In this document: piece after piece, positions 39,301 through 50,900 of the stretch
Layout of the letters: each line of letters begins with the position of its first letter
Position numbering within the stretch: position 1 is the first letter of the stretch
Origin: Cryptomeria japonica
Lineage: Eukaryota; Streptophyta; Pinopsida; Cupressales; Cupressaceae
DNA: 64,000 bases
Direction of reading: 5' to 3'
Assembly: GCF_030272615.1 (NCBI RefSeq)
Contig: NC_081413.1
Coordinates: forward strand, 552,137,136 to 552,201,135
The notes under the pieces: model-generated
Seen by the model: only the letters and a program-made list of their open reading frames with translations
The model's database searches: none
Told to the model about the DNA's origin: nothing
Position numbers and translations under genes: made by a program

Positions 39301-39603
39301 TTGTGTGTAATAAGGAGAGAAGGAGAGAGGGAAATATATGGGTATAAAAAGAGAGATAGAGGAGGAAGAGTGAGAGAAATGTAAAGGAGTAAGGAGATAG
39401 AGTTAGGAGATAAAGATAGAGAGGAAGATAGAGACCAAGATGGATATGAATGTGGAGAAGAATAGGGATATGTAGATGACAGGGAGAGATAAAGAGAGAG
39501 GAGAGAGGAATCGATAGAGATAGAAGAGATAAATATATAGAGGCAGAGAGAGAGAATGAGTCATGGATAGAAAGATAAAGATACAGGTAAGAGATGATAT
39601 ACA
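39301..39603. repeat. Polypurine (GA/GATA) tract
   Basis: Follows the header directly and has the same style as 27895-31612. Minus-strand frames rich in Ser, Leu and Tyr are simple-repeat artefacts. Confidence 0.85.
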
Positions 39604-40540
39604 CAAGTAGAATTATTTAAACTATATTTATTATTACATGTTATATAAAATTATACATTACTAAATATAAATATAATATGAATTATATATTTCATTGATA
39701 ATATTAATTAAATATAAGCAAAATATATAGTTAAAGATGATATATAATAATAATATAATTTATTTAAAATTCATATATGTAGTAGATATGCTATGGAGTA
39801 CATATTTAGTAGATACAAATAATCGTCACCAGATTTTCTCAAATTTAACATAATTCTATTTTTCATTTAACTTTAAGTTTCTTAGAAATTTGATATATAT
39901 TTACTTATTCATTTCAAATTAGAGTAGGACTACAATATAATCTCTCTCTTTTCTATCCTTCCACCCTAAAATATCTCATAATCATAGTACATGTCAGAGC
40001 TTATTCATTGACTATTTTGTGCACTTTTATATTGGATTATGTTATACTTTTATCATTCATTTTTCCTTAACATGTCTATTTTTTATATATGTAAACATTT
40101 TATGTGATGGATATGATTGTCTTCTTTCTAGAGATTTTACTTTAAATAATTTGTTATCTTTCTCATCCTTCATTGAGATGATTAATGTATACCTTCATGT
40201 GTTAGATATTCCTACATATGAATTTTGACTATACCTTCCATGATGTTCTTATAATTTATAAAGATGATGAGCACACCTTAAGCAAGGATCTATCATGTGA
40301 TTCATTTTATGACATGACTATGTTTCATAGTGACAAATCATGTATCTGTCATCATAATCCTATTTCCACATATTCATTTACTTTGAATGCATTTCGTTTA
40401 TCTCTACATGATGATGAGCATTATTATATATTGTTAAATTTGTATTACATAAAAATACATTGTATATTATATTATATTATATTTAATAATTTCTAATCAT
40501 GTTTAAATTCTTATAAGTCAATATTTAAAAAAAATTCCCT
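39604..40540. other. AT-rich non-coding DNA between two polypurine tracts
   Basis: No transposon termini found. Two short plus-strand frames at 40019-40228 and 40218-40496 overlap. They carry a Tyr/Phe/His-rich product without recognised motifs and are probably chance frames. The stretch may be an insertion that split one tract, as the solo LTR did at 60724. Confidence 0.45.
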
Positions 40541-41322
40541 AGAAGAGATATAGACATAGAGGTAGAGAGGGGGAGAGATATAGGAGTATAGAGAGATGAA
40601 GAGATAATGAGATATATATTGCCGGAGAGATGGAAGATGAAATATGGAGAGATAAAGATACAGAGGCAAAGAGATCTAGATATATAGGTCTAGGAAGAGG
40701 GAGAGGAAGAGAGATGGATGGATAGGGAGGCATAAATATATAGAGATAAAGGTGAGATATGAAGATAGAGTAAGAGTGGAAGAGAGGTACAAATATATAG
40801 ATAAATATAGAGAGGTAGAGGAAGAGATAAAGATAGAGAGATAAGGAGATAGAGAGGAAGATATAGAGAGATATAAAGGAAGAGAGAGAGGGGGAGTGAT
40901 AGAGAGATGCAGATGGTGAGATAGAGTTATAGAGAGATGGAGATGTAAGGGGATTAGAAAGGTGGAAAGAGATAAAGAGACATATAAGCATAGAGAAGGA
41001 AAGATAGAGAAATAGAGATGGAGAGAGGGAGAAAGAAATGGGGATAGATATAGATATATGAGAAGAGAAAGATAGAGAGAGATGAAAATATATGAGAGAG
41101 AAAAGGTAGAGAGATAGAAGGGAGAGAGAAAAGAGGGGTACAAGGGAGATATAAAGAGATAGGTAGGGATAAGAAAACAAATAGAGAGATAGGGAGATAG
41201 AGGTAGTGAGAGATATGGATATAAATAGATAGGGAGACAAGTGAGAGGGAGATAGAGAGAGATAGATCTATACTAGGATAGATGGAGGGAGAGATAGAGT
41301 GAATGAGAAAGATAGAGAGGGG
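40541..41322. repeat. Polypurine (GA/GATA) tract
   Basis: About 780 bp of GAGATAGAGA-type DNA. It ends about 80 bases before the proposed second exon. Confidence 0.88.
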
Positions 41323-41501
41323 ATCCAAAACACAAAATATTTGTAACTATGATATTTGACATGTTATTCATAATTATACTAATTGGTAAGTTGGGTTTTG
41401 TATAGGAGAAAGTGCCAAGGAAGAATGTTATATGGAAATTGCATGAGACATGTCATTCTTCACTGGATATGGATGAAGTTTTTAAATATTTGTTGTTTTG
41501 A

Positions 41502-42690
41502 CTTTGTTACAATTGATCTATTGTATTTTATTTCTCTTCTATTTTTTTTGTACTTGTTTCTCACCTTTGGCAGTCTTAAATTAAACTATGCCATTATTCC
41601 TTTATACCCATACTTGCTCTGTTTTAGTTTCACGTACAACCTTATGACTATAAATAAACATGGACAAAATAATTTTGTGGGCCATGGAGAGGCCATAAAA
41701 ACTTCATAATTAAGTGTTGTATGTTCAATAAATAATTTAATTATTTTTATAGTAACTACATAAATAATTAATTTTAATTTAAAAGTTGAAATTATTACAT
41801 TGACCTTCCTTTCGTTGGAATGAACAAGTTACTTTTTGCTATCAACCAACATATAATAATTACAAACAATCATAAATTAAATTAATTCTAATATCTTTCA
41901 TTTATTATTTTTAACGAACAAGTTTGTTTTATTCAAGTGTTTCTTTCTACGACTACTGCCATACAATTCTAATGGTGAACATCCACCAAAAAAAAATTTC
42001 AATCAAACCATTTTCAAATCTCATATTTGTAATAACAACCATAAATTTATAAACTCTAAACTCAAAATCTGCAATTGTAAAAACTTGCATAATAGACATT
42101 TAAAACTACGGACATTTCACCACCCTTAGCCCCAATCATGACTATTCAATCATAAAACTAAATACCTTATCTTTCTAATTTCCTCTCCAAAATAATAAAT
42201 GTGATATCTCACTATATTAAAGTTATTTAATTTCTTTTACATAAATATAAATCCAACTATAGTAAAAATAAATATCTAAATTCAATTCTTAATATTTAAT
42301 ATAAATTAATAGATATTTATTTATAAAATAAATATCTAATTTCAACTCTTAAATCCAATCTAAATTACTAAATAGCTATACACACAGTTTATTAAATTCA
42401 CCTAAACTTAAGATTGAAATGAATGCAATAATACTAAAATTAAAATTTGATATTTAAGAAACAAAAATAAAACTAAATTCACCTAAACTTAAGATTTAAA
42501 TGAATGCAATTATACTAAAAATAAATTTTGATATTTAAGAAATAAAAATAAAACTACAACAATACCCATTATCTTGGTCTTTTTCATTTTGCACTATAAT
42601 GCAAGGTAATGCAAGGTAAGCTTGGAATATTGCAGAACTGTCTTACATTTTAATTTTAAAAAAATTAGGAAGGGTAGGGGAAGGGTACCA
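41502..42690. other. AT-rich non-coding DNA
   Basis: No gene seen. A pair of near-identical phrases about 65 bp apart lies at 42399-42485 and 42476-42555 (AAATTCACCTAAACTTAAGATT...ATTTAAGAAA), a small tandem duplication. Confidence 0.5.
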
Positions 42691-42930
42691 GTATTGAACT
42701 CTCAAATCGTACGTTGGATTTCAAATTTTTTTTGGTTGTTCCAGCTTTTGGGTAGTGATGATGTAAAATTATCCACTATTGGTACATGTGGTACACATTA
42801 ATGAACTTTCCATTATCAATTTGTTGGGCTCGTTTGTAATCTAGTACTGGGGGGTTGGGTTGACAAAAAGTTGTCCACTATTGGAACTATGTCCACTACT
42901 GGTACCCTTCCCCTACTTGATATTTTTTGA
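42691..42930 (+). repeat. Diverged repeat block shared with 53380-53610
   Basis: It holds several versions of the phrase CCACTATTGGTAC and ends with GTACTGGGGGGTTGGGTTGACAAAAAG...CCACTATTGGAACTATGTCCACTACTGGTACCCTTCCCCTA in broken form. The second block has TATTGGGGGGTCAACATGACAATAAGG, then TTATTGGAACTATTTTATCTATTGGTGCTCCTCCCCTA. Order and spacing agree. The element class is unknown. Confidence 0.6.
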
Positions 42931-43290
42931 TAAGACAAATTTGAGCTATGGAAGGGTGCAGATTTTCCAAATTTTATTAATGAAACATAGCTGACGATAG
43001 TACTGGGGACTGTAATTTTTGACATTACCACAGTGTTTTTTCCGATGGTAGGAGTGTTTTGCAGAATGTACGAAGACCTATTAAAGCATAAAATCCATAG
43101 TAGCGAGAAGGGGGAAAGAAGAAAAGACACGGTAAAAATAGAGCACGAAAGAAAACGATGGTCGGAAAACAAAATCAAATCCAATGGTAAAAAATATCTC
43201 AATCATATTGCACGTCTATTGGATACTGTAAACCGTTGATCTTCATTTTGAGGTCGTCCCTTTCAAATAAGAGACGCCTTTGCTGTAATA
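42931..43290. other. Non-coding DNA with a conserved tail phrase
   Basis: Short frames on both strands (43033-43239 plus, 43202-42816 minus) have no recognised domain. The end at 43250-43285 (TTTCAAATAAGAGACGCCTT) resembles 33245-33275 and 52150-52185. Confidence 0.4.
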
Positions 43291-43925
43291 AATTTAAAAA
43301 TTATAATTGTACTTCAAATCAAATAAATTATTAAAAAATTTAAAAAATAAATTATTAAATATTAAAAATTAAAAATAATATATATTAAAATTATCAAATT
43401 CAAATTTTTTTAATTAAAACTAAACTTTAAAACTTAAAGTAAAATAAAATATTTTTAATAAGTTATCATTAGTTATTTATCTATTTAAATGCATTTTTAA
43501 AAGTTAAATAATAATATTAAAATTGTCATATAATATATATCTTAAAATCACTTTATAATATAATATATATTATAATACCATAATTACTAAAATAAATAAA
43601 AATAAAAATTTTAAAAAGTCTTATTAAAGATATAATCTATTATTAGTATTTTTGAAAATATATCAATAACTATTATTAAGGTATTGTATTTATTATTTTG
43701 ATAATATAAAATTAAAAATAATAATAAATAATAAATAAAAAATCTAAAAGAAAGAAATTAAAATAAATTATTTATAAAATTCAAAAAAAAAAAATTTATA
43801 AAAGAAGAAAAGTCTAGAATTTATTTTTTTAAACTATTTAAATTTAAACCAAAATGCATACAAATTAAATTAGAAATTGAGTATGCTTTTTTGCAAACAA
43901 TTATTAAATAAAAGAGATTAATAAT
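43291..43925. other. AT-rich tract
   Basis: Very A+T-rich, with AAATAATAAATA-type phrases and no ORF. It stands between the conserved tail phrase and the telomere-like array. Confidence 0.55.
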
Positions 43926-44440
43926 TTTGTAACCATAACTTTAATTGAATTATAAACCTAATTAAGTTGTAATCTTATTTGAACCCTAACTATAATGTCT
44001 AACCTAAATTGAGCACTAATCTTAACCCTTACCCCAACCTTATTTTAACTCTAAGAAAAGTCCTTTCTCTAATTCCAATTATAACTCTAATCTAACTTCA
44101 ATTGTATTCCTAATCTTTTTGAATTCTAACCATAATTTAACCCTAACCCCAAATCAAAAGTTTTACCTATAAGGCTAATTGATCCATAGCCCTAACTTCA
44201 ATTTAACTTTATATCTAACCCTTATCCTAATTAAATCTTTACCCTAACCATGTTTGAATTATAACCATAATTTAATCCAAACTCAAAAATTTATTTTATA
44301 ACTTTAATTAAACATTAATTGAATCATAGTCCTAATCCTAATTGAACCCTACTCCTAATTAAACTCTAACACTAAGTATAAATTTAATTAAACTCTAACA
44401 CTAATTGAACTATAATCTAACCCTATTTGTAATAGCAATT
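43926..44440 (+). repeat. Short degenerate telomere-like array
   Basis: Irregular repeats of AACCCTAAC, TTGAACC and CTAATTGAA. It is related to the long array at 53820-60060 but shorter and more decayed. The CCCTAA strand is on top. Confidence 0.75.
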
Positions 44441-45437
44441 GAATATGTTTTTTTCAAACAATTAGCAAATAGAGACATTAATAATTTATACTCTATTAAT
44501 TATAATGAATGAATAGGTAATCTCAATCAAACTAGAACATATAAATGTAATAAATAAATGAGAGGCTTAGTAAAAATATTAATTTTATAAATTTATGTAA
44601 ACAATATTTAATTTTCTTCAATTAAGAATACTATAACTCGTCTAAAATTTAAATATTTACTTGTAGCAAAAGAGAGGAAAGTGAGAACAATTTTTTTTTA
44701 TATTACATTGTATTAATATTCATTATATTATTTTTTCATTGGTATTCATTGTATTATTTTTTAAACATTATTATTTTGCAATATATTACATTAATATTTA
44801 ATCAAAGAAATGATCTTCAAACTTAACCATACTCTAATCTATATTTTATTTTTATTATAAAAATGTTAATTTTATATTATTACAATTATTAGATTATTAT
44901 TTTTTATTATTCTAATTACTAATATATTATATTATTGACTTATTATATTATTATCAATATTAATACTTTAATTAATAGAATATTTTAATTTTAAAACTTA
45001 TATTACTGTTTTATAATTTTTATGATTATATTAATAATGTTTTATATTATATTATGTTATTATTCTATTATTGTTTTAATCTTGTTATGTTATCAAAATT
45101 TAATAGTATTAAATTGGTTGAGCATAATGCTAACCTAACCAACCAAGATCTATTTATAGATTACTTGAAAAAGTAAAAGATTTGTTACTTTGTAATGGTA
45201 ACTACCAAGATTTTCACAATTAATTAATAATCAACTAATTAGCATCAAAATATTTTCACCTAGGCAAAATTTATTTGTCATGGTAGCTACCTTATAACAT
45301 ATATCAAATAAAAAATATTTAATTGATCAAAATCCGATAATAAGATAGTACTAACCTAAATGACAAGTACTAATAATAAACTGGAGCATAATATATAAAA
45401 AAGTAAAGCAACGTAGCATAAATATTTAAATTAAATT
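44441..45437. other. AT-rich non-coding DNA
   Basis: TATTA-rich sequence with no ORF or repeat terminus seen. Confidence 0.5.
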
Positions 45438-45737
45438 TATTTTTTTATTTGAACAGTCTTTGTTTAGTTTATAATTATGAGCCGATAGGCTTTTCTATGT
45501 GGGAACTCCCTACCGGAATTGTCTCACACTGGAGTGTTTCACAGGTCAGGAAATTTTGTCGTTCGCCGGTTTTTTGTCACAAACATGTGAGGACAGCAGA
45601 CAAGACTGCTAATGTATCACTAATAGTTGAACAACAAATATGTCTTGCGTTGTGGCATCAGGAACCGGTTCCCCTATTTTGGGCTCCTGCAAATCTCTTT
45701 CTGTAATGGTGGGTTAAAAATGTTGTCTCCTGTCGGA

Positions 45738-45858
45738 AAGATTGTGGGGAAAAAATTGGCACACAACTCAACATCCTCCAAATCGGGTCACAACAACAGA
45801 TCTTAAATCCCAAACAAGATTGTGGGGAAAAAATTGGCACACAACTCAACATCCTCCA
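45738..45858 (+). repeat. 43-bp direct repeat with 78-bp period
   Basis: 45738-45780 and 45816-45858 are identical (AAGATTGTGGGGAAAAAATT...CAACATCCTCCA). The period of 78 is a multiple of three, so both copies translate in one frame (WGKNWHTTQHPP) in the ORF that leads into the PPR pseudogene. Perfect identity suggests a recent duplication. Confidence 0.95.
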
Positions 45859-47045
45859 CTGTCATCGCCCACTGCCATCCTGCACTGCTCTTTCACCGCA
45901 TGTTCTCAGGAAGAGACTTTTATTTGGGTAAAAAATTCCACTCTTTCATTCGGGCTCAACAGGCATTGTACATTCCACAATAGAAGTTCCAGCCTGTGCC
46001 AAATTAAGAGCTTTGGAATCGAGCGTGAAAATACATTAGACTATATAATGGGAAGGGGATATTTGTCAGATGTTGTAGTTGCAAGTGCTCTTAGAGACAT
46101 TTATGTGAAATGTGGAAGCATATACGTGACACGTGAAATATTCGACAATATACCTCAGAGGAATGTGATCTCTTGGAATTCTATGGTTGTTGGATATGCA
46201 CAAAAATGGTTTTCTTGACAAGGCTTTAAAAATTTGCAAATTTATGCCTAAAAGAGATGTGGAATTCAATGATTGCAGGATACGCACAAAATACATATGT
46301 TGAGAATGGATGATACGAAAGAGGGTATAGACATACATCAAACCATAATCGAAACCATATTTTTATCAACTACTGCAATTGCAAGTGCCCTTGTAGATAT
46401 GTATGCAAAGTGTGGAAGCATACACACTGCACCTGAATTGTTTGACAAAATGCCATGCAAAATGGGTATTTCATGGAGTACTGTGATTGGAGGATATTTG
46501 CAAAATGGTGTTCCTGATGAGGCTTTAAAGATCTTAGAAGGAATGCCTAATAGAGATGAGGTTTCCTGGACTCCTATAAGTGCGAGATATGCTCAAAATG
46601 GGTTTACCAAAAAATGCAATCGGCAAGTGTAAAGCTAGATTCAATAACCTTTGCTAGCACCCTCTCTACCTGTGATAAAATGGGAGCCCTGGAATAGGGT
46701 ATGGACATACATCAAAGCATGATGAAGGTGGATTTTTGTTAAGTATTATCATTGGATATGATTTGGTAGATGTGTATGTAAAATGTGGAAGCAAAGGTGA
46801 TTTTTGTTTAATATTATCATTGGAGATGCTTTGGTAGAAATGTATGTAAAATGTGGAAGCACAAACAAGGCATGTGAACTGTTTGATAGAACGCCTGAAA
46901 GAGATGTTGTTTCATGGAATGAAATGAGCACAAGATTTACAAGAAATGGATGCCTTCAAAAGGGTTTAGAAAATTTCAAACAAATGCAATTGGCAAGTAA
47001 AGTCGTAAAAGTATTAAGGGGGAAGCTTTTAGGTTACCATCTATA
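45742..47045 (+). pseudogene. Pentatricopeptide-repeat (PPR) protein pseudogene, PLS type
   Basis: PPR proteins of this type bind organellar RNA. Repeat signatures are plain from about 45975 on: VVASALRDIYVKCGSI, IFDNIPQRNVISWNSM, IASALVDMYAKCGSI, ELFDKMP, GISWSTVIGGYLQNG, EMYVKCGSTNKACELFDR, ERDVVSWNEM. The order is that of a P-L-S array, and the ORF 45742-46218 adds an N-terminal part with the 43-bp repeat. The reading frame shifts near 46030, 46215 and 46620, and a TAG stands at 46695. A stretch of about 68 bp is duplicated at 46726-46862 (GATTTTTGTTAAGTATTATC / GATTTTTGTTTAATATTATC). No E or DYW C-terminal domain follows. Plants, and gymnosperms in particular, carry many such PPR relics. 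Confidence 0.88.
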
Positions 47046-47837
47046 TTAGGAAGCCTTTTCCTTCTCATCATCAATTATGGAAAAAAGACTCTTATCTCAG
47101 GAAAATTATTTATCTAGCTATTGTTGTGAAGGGGAGAGAAGAAGCCTGCTTAGACAGGATATTGCTTTTGTGCCTTTTCTCTAAAAATGCTGAATTTGAG
47201 AGCCTCAGAACTTTAAGAGGCAACTAAGAGATTTAAAAAAAATAAGCCTCAACCTCTAGGCATTGGCTTAAAAGGAAAAGGTTGAAACGAAAATTTTTCA
47301 TATTGGATGTATAACTTTTGCTAGGCAGCTTTAAATTGGTTGCTAAAGCCATCTTTCTATGTGGGGTCTCAACTTCTAAATTTTTTACATTGGATTAAGA
47401 GAAAAGGTTGAACCAAAAATTTTCATATTGGATGTAATAACTTTTGTTAGGCAGAAATAAAGCCATCCCTTTGTATGGGTAATGCTTTGTCAAAGGTTAT
47501 TGGAGCCAATTCCTAGAATCCAACAAAAATTGAATATAAGATATGGTAAGGTATCACCACATATGCATTAAACTCATGCCTCTCATACCAACGTGAAATG
47601 TAGGTGTTATCCACAAAGTAAAAAGAACACATACTAAACTAAGGGATTTGAAAGATAACAACAAAATTGTTTTAGAATGTAATAAAACACACAAGAAAAA
47701 AATATGGCCATAGAACCAAAAAAATAGAAAACCATACAGTAGTTAAAATTTTTCAAAATGAAGAGTACTAAATCAATCTACACTAATCTTGCATTTCCGC
47801 AAGCTATAAAACACAAGTAAAGCTTACATGGTTAGGT
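47046..47837. other. Non-coding DNA with small repeats
   Basis: AAAAGGTTGAA.C.AAAATTTTCATATTGGATGTA...TTTTG.TAGGCAG occurs near 47272-47326 and again near 47401-47455. CATACCAACGTGAAATGTAGG (47584 on) recurs near 48297 (CATACCAATGTGAAATGTAGG). No gene seen. Confidence 0.55.
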
Positions 47838-47992
47838 AATTTTGTCAAATAGTTCACATTTCAAGTGTATGCTTCCACATTTTGCATACATGTCTACTAC
47901 GGCACTTGCAACTGCAACATCTGACAAATATTTGCTTCAAATGATGCTTTGGTGGATATCTACACCCTATTCTAAAGCTCTTATTTAAAGAG
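47838..47992 (-). pseudogene. PPR gene fragment, antisense
   Basis: On the minus strand it reads ALE-stop-GVDIHQSII, then SDVAVASAVVDMYAKCGSI, then CELFDKI, the linker and start of PPR repeats. It closely resembles 46685-46740 and 46050-46150 of the plus-strand pseudogene. It is a separate, inverted fragment of about 155 bp, with two in-frame stops. Confidence 0.8.
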
Positions 47993-50900
47993 AATATATG
48001 AGAAAATTTCATATAGTCTATTGCATTAGGTTGTAGGTTGTAAATAATACATAGGAACATGTCAAAATAGATAAAAAATAAATAAAAACTATTACATGAT
48101 TCCTTTGGCTGATAAATTGGATACTCAATTGATTAGACTTCACCTCATATAAATAGATTTCTACCATACAACTCTTTTAAGTTTACATTCAGCCTAAAAG
48201 TGGGCCTAGACTTTTGAATAAGATTTTTAAGATGAAAAGATGTTCATGTCATTTATGTTTAAGTATCAGTTGAATCAAACTTTATGTAAGCACTCCATAC
48301 CAATGTGAAATGTAGGCGTTATCCATAAAGTAACAAGAACACATATTCAACTAAAGTATAAAGCAAACTAGTTGAAACTGTACCTCATGGTTCACGGGTT
48401 GTAATTGTTCTTTGATATCCTTTATTGAATCCTCTCAATTTCCTAGTACCCACTCACAGGAAACATGGATAATCATTATAGAATCAAGGTAGCTAAGTAA
48501 GAGAACATAATTGATAATTGCAAAGATGTGAATCTAAAAGAATCCTGTCACAAATGAGGTAGCATATCTATTCCACACTTATATAAATGAGAAAAATGTG
48601 GTTCCTCTATGAATAAACATAAAAACTCCTATTAGACATAGCAACAAATGCTATAAGTTTTAGCACTATTTAGAACCTTATTCATTTAATCATGTACATG
48701 TATTTCAAGTAGCTTCTTGTATCTATATTCATACATGGAGTATGGGGTAGTCCCATATTACTATAATTCATCAATAGACTAAGAATATATTATACAATAT
48801 ATGTGACTATAAAGGGACCCACTTCTATTTCCATTTTCTTACCCTCGAGTCCTCAAGTGTTATTGGTCTAAATGCATGAGGAAATGAACCTAGTTTAAAA
48901 GGAAGCCAAATGAAATATAAAATACAAACACCTAATACACCAAAAAGAAATATGCATATTCAGATGTGTGTTAAGCCAAGCTAAAAAACATAAATATCTT
49001 CATTTTTTTTAGAAAAGGCCCTCTAAAATTTTCGGCCATCACTTAAAAATATACTAAAATTATCATTTTAATTATCACATTTTCTATTTTCATGAATTTT
49101 AAAATAAATTTCAAACTTGATAGTTGAATGTATTTAGAGACATAGTTTTGAATTTTATAATCGTTCAACTTATAAAAAACCCAATTTTGCTAGCGCGTCT
49201 TTAAAAATTTTTAATATTATATTATTTTGTTTTGGAAATCATAGTAATCTATTTTTATTTTGTATCTTAAAAGTAGGAAATTATTCTCATAGTCTACTTC
49301 CATGTGGCTACTACTAATGAGCTTAATTTCATGAGCCTACCAAAGGAAGAGCCTGGTCCCATGTGTCTTGTCGATGCTTCCATTATTTGGATGCATGTCT
49401 ATAGTGGATAATGCTAGCAAAGGTTGTAAAATTTGTCTTTACACATGCCAATATTATTCTATTATTATTGACTATCAAAATAGATAAAATATTAATTTGT
49501 AATGTCAAACTTAATGTTGCATGTAATTACACCCACTTTAAGTTTACCTTATTAGGGTACTATGTTCTGCAATCTTTTGCAAGTTTCTTGCCTACAAAAA
49601 TAAGTGAAGAAATTAACTGTGACTTAATCATTGACTCCTATGAGGGTGTTCATAGATGTTTAATCGTACATTTAATTTTAAGAATTTTGTTTGGTGAAAC
49701 TCAAGGTGCGTCTGAACTAAGGTTCTTGTGTTGTGTGACAATTACTAATTATACAATATTGTCATATATTTGTTTAAAATTAAGTTTATCAAAATTCATT
49801 TTTATATGTAAAAAGATGAGGAGGATTATTAGTAAGATGTCTTCTAGCCGTGAATAGAATGCAAAGGCGAGGTTCAACCATTCTCCTCTTTTGTCTCGTT
49901 GTGGAAGATAGTATAAAAAATTCTTACAACTTTTGTTATTGAAACGTGTTGGCACCACAAGTTTTATACTATGTGCTTGGTCTTTGCAGTAGTTTTATCT
50001 ACAAATTGTTAAAACTCTATTTTCTTCTAATTAAACATTCAAACATTTAAGGAAGCTATCCAAAAGGGTTGTTAGAGAACAAAAGAAAAGATTTTAGAAA
50101 TTGAATTTGTTTCCTTCTAGTATTATACTTAAGGAATGGCTTAGACCTTTTCTTTGGGAATACCGAGGATAATAACAACTAATAATTTAAGGTAAAAAAT
50201 CAATAAAGATTTATACACAAAGTGGTTATGTAGCAATTTTTTAGAAAAAAATTAAACATATTTTTTTTTTAAATCATTATAAACTACACAAAAGCAACCA
50301 TTTTTCAAGCTATATATTTTACTGCTAATAAGAATTATATTACTTTAAAAGAATAATCAGTTGCAAACAACACACAAAAAGAATACATTGAGAATCAAAA
50401 TATATTTTTATTTTAATCTCTTTCCAATTAATAAAGTTATGTTTACTCTTTTCCATCTTACATTACATTTTTAGGCACCCCATCATTAATAAATTGAATT
50501 ATAAATAAAAATACATAATCAATCCAATATATTATGGAATAATTTTCAGCTCCATGCCCACAAATTTGAAGATAAAACAATGATGAATATTAAATATGGT
50601 TCAAAGTCAAAACCATTATTACATTCTCCATACACATAATTAGAATTCTCGTTCACCATTTTATGTAATGTTTTGCATATGTCATTTGATAATTGCATTG
50701 ATTATATTTATGTATTATAAAAAAATATATATTTTGTTAAGTAATTATTAGATGTAGGTAAATATAAATCTTAAATTAATTTGTAGCAATATTTAGGTAG
50801 ATTTTGATGATGAAGCAATATGATAAATGTGAAAAGGTGTTTTAATATTAACTACATGTATTTTTAATCATTTTGGATTGAGATTTTATATTTATGAAAT

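Larger units (their letters stand above)
38580..41501 (+). pseudogene. Possible small two-exon gene or pseudogene of unknown function
   Basis: Exon 1 would be 38580-38724: ATG in a good plant context (AAGATGGCC), then, after a run of six A, a clean frame (ALVAAYSRQEATITNFKNF...LEELLKIA) that ends exactly at a GTAAGT donor (38725). The frame fits the ATG only if one A of the run is extra, so either a frameshift or a homopolymer read error is present. Exon 2 would be 41406-41501 after the acceptor TTTTGTATAG. It continues in phase (EKVPRKNVIWKLHETCHSSL) to a TGA at 41499. The product would be about 79 residues and mainly helical, with no signal peptide. I do not recognise it. The 2.68-kb intron would contain the header and two polypurine tracts. 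The pairing of the exons is inference. Confidence 0.35.

Noticed and set aside
40539..41328. Three overlapping minus-strand ORFs up to 233 codons
   Set aside because: Same simple-repeat effect in the polypurine tract.
45738..45858. CRISPR-like repeat pair
   Set aside because: Only two copies with a 35-bp gap in an obviously plant nuclear context; a simple duplication.
49411..49857. 148-codon plus-strand ORF
   Set aside because: Hydrophobic, AT-driven composition, no motif, no promoter or homologous copy seen in the window; most likely chance.
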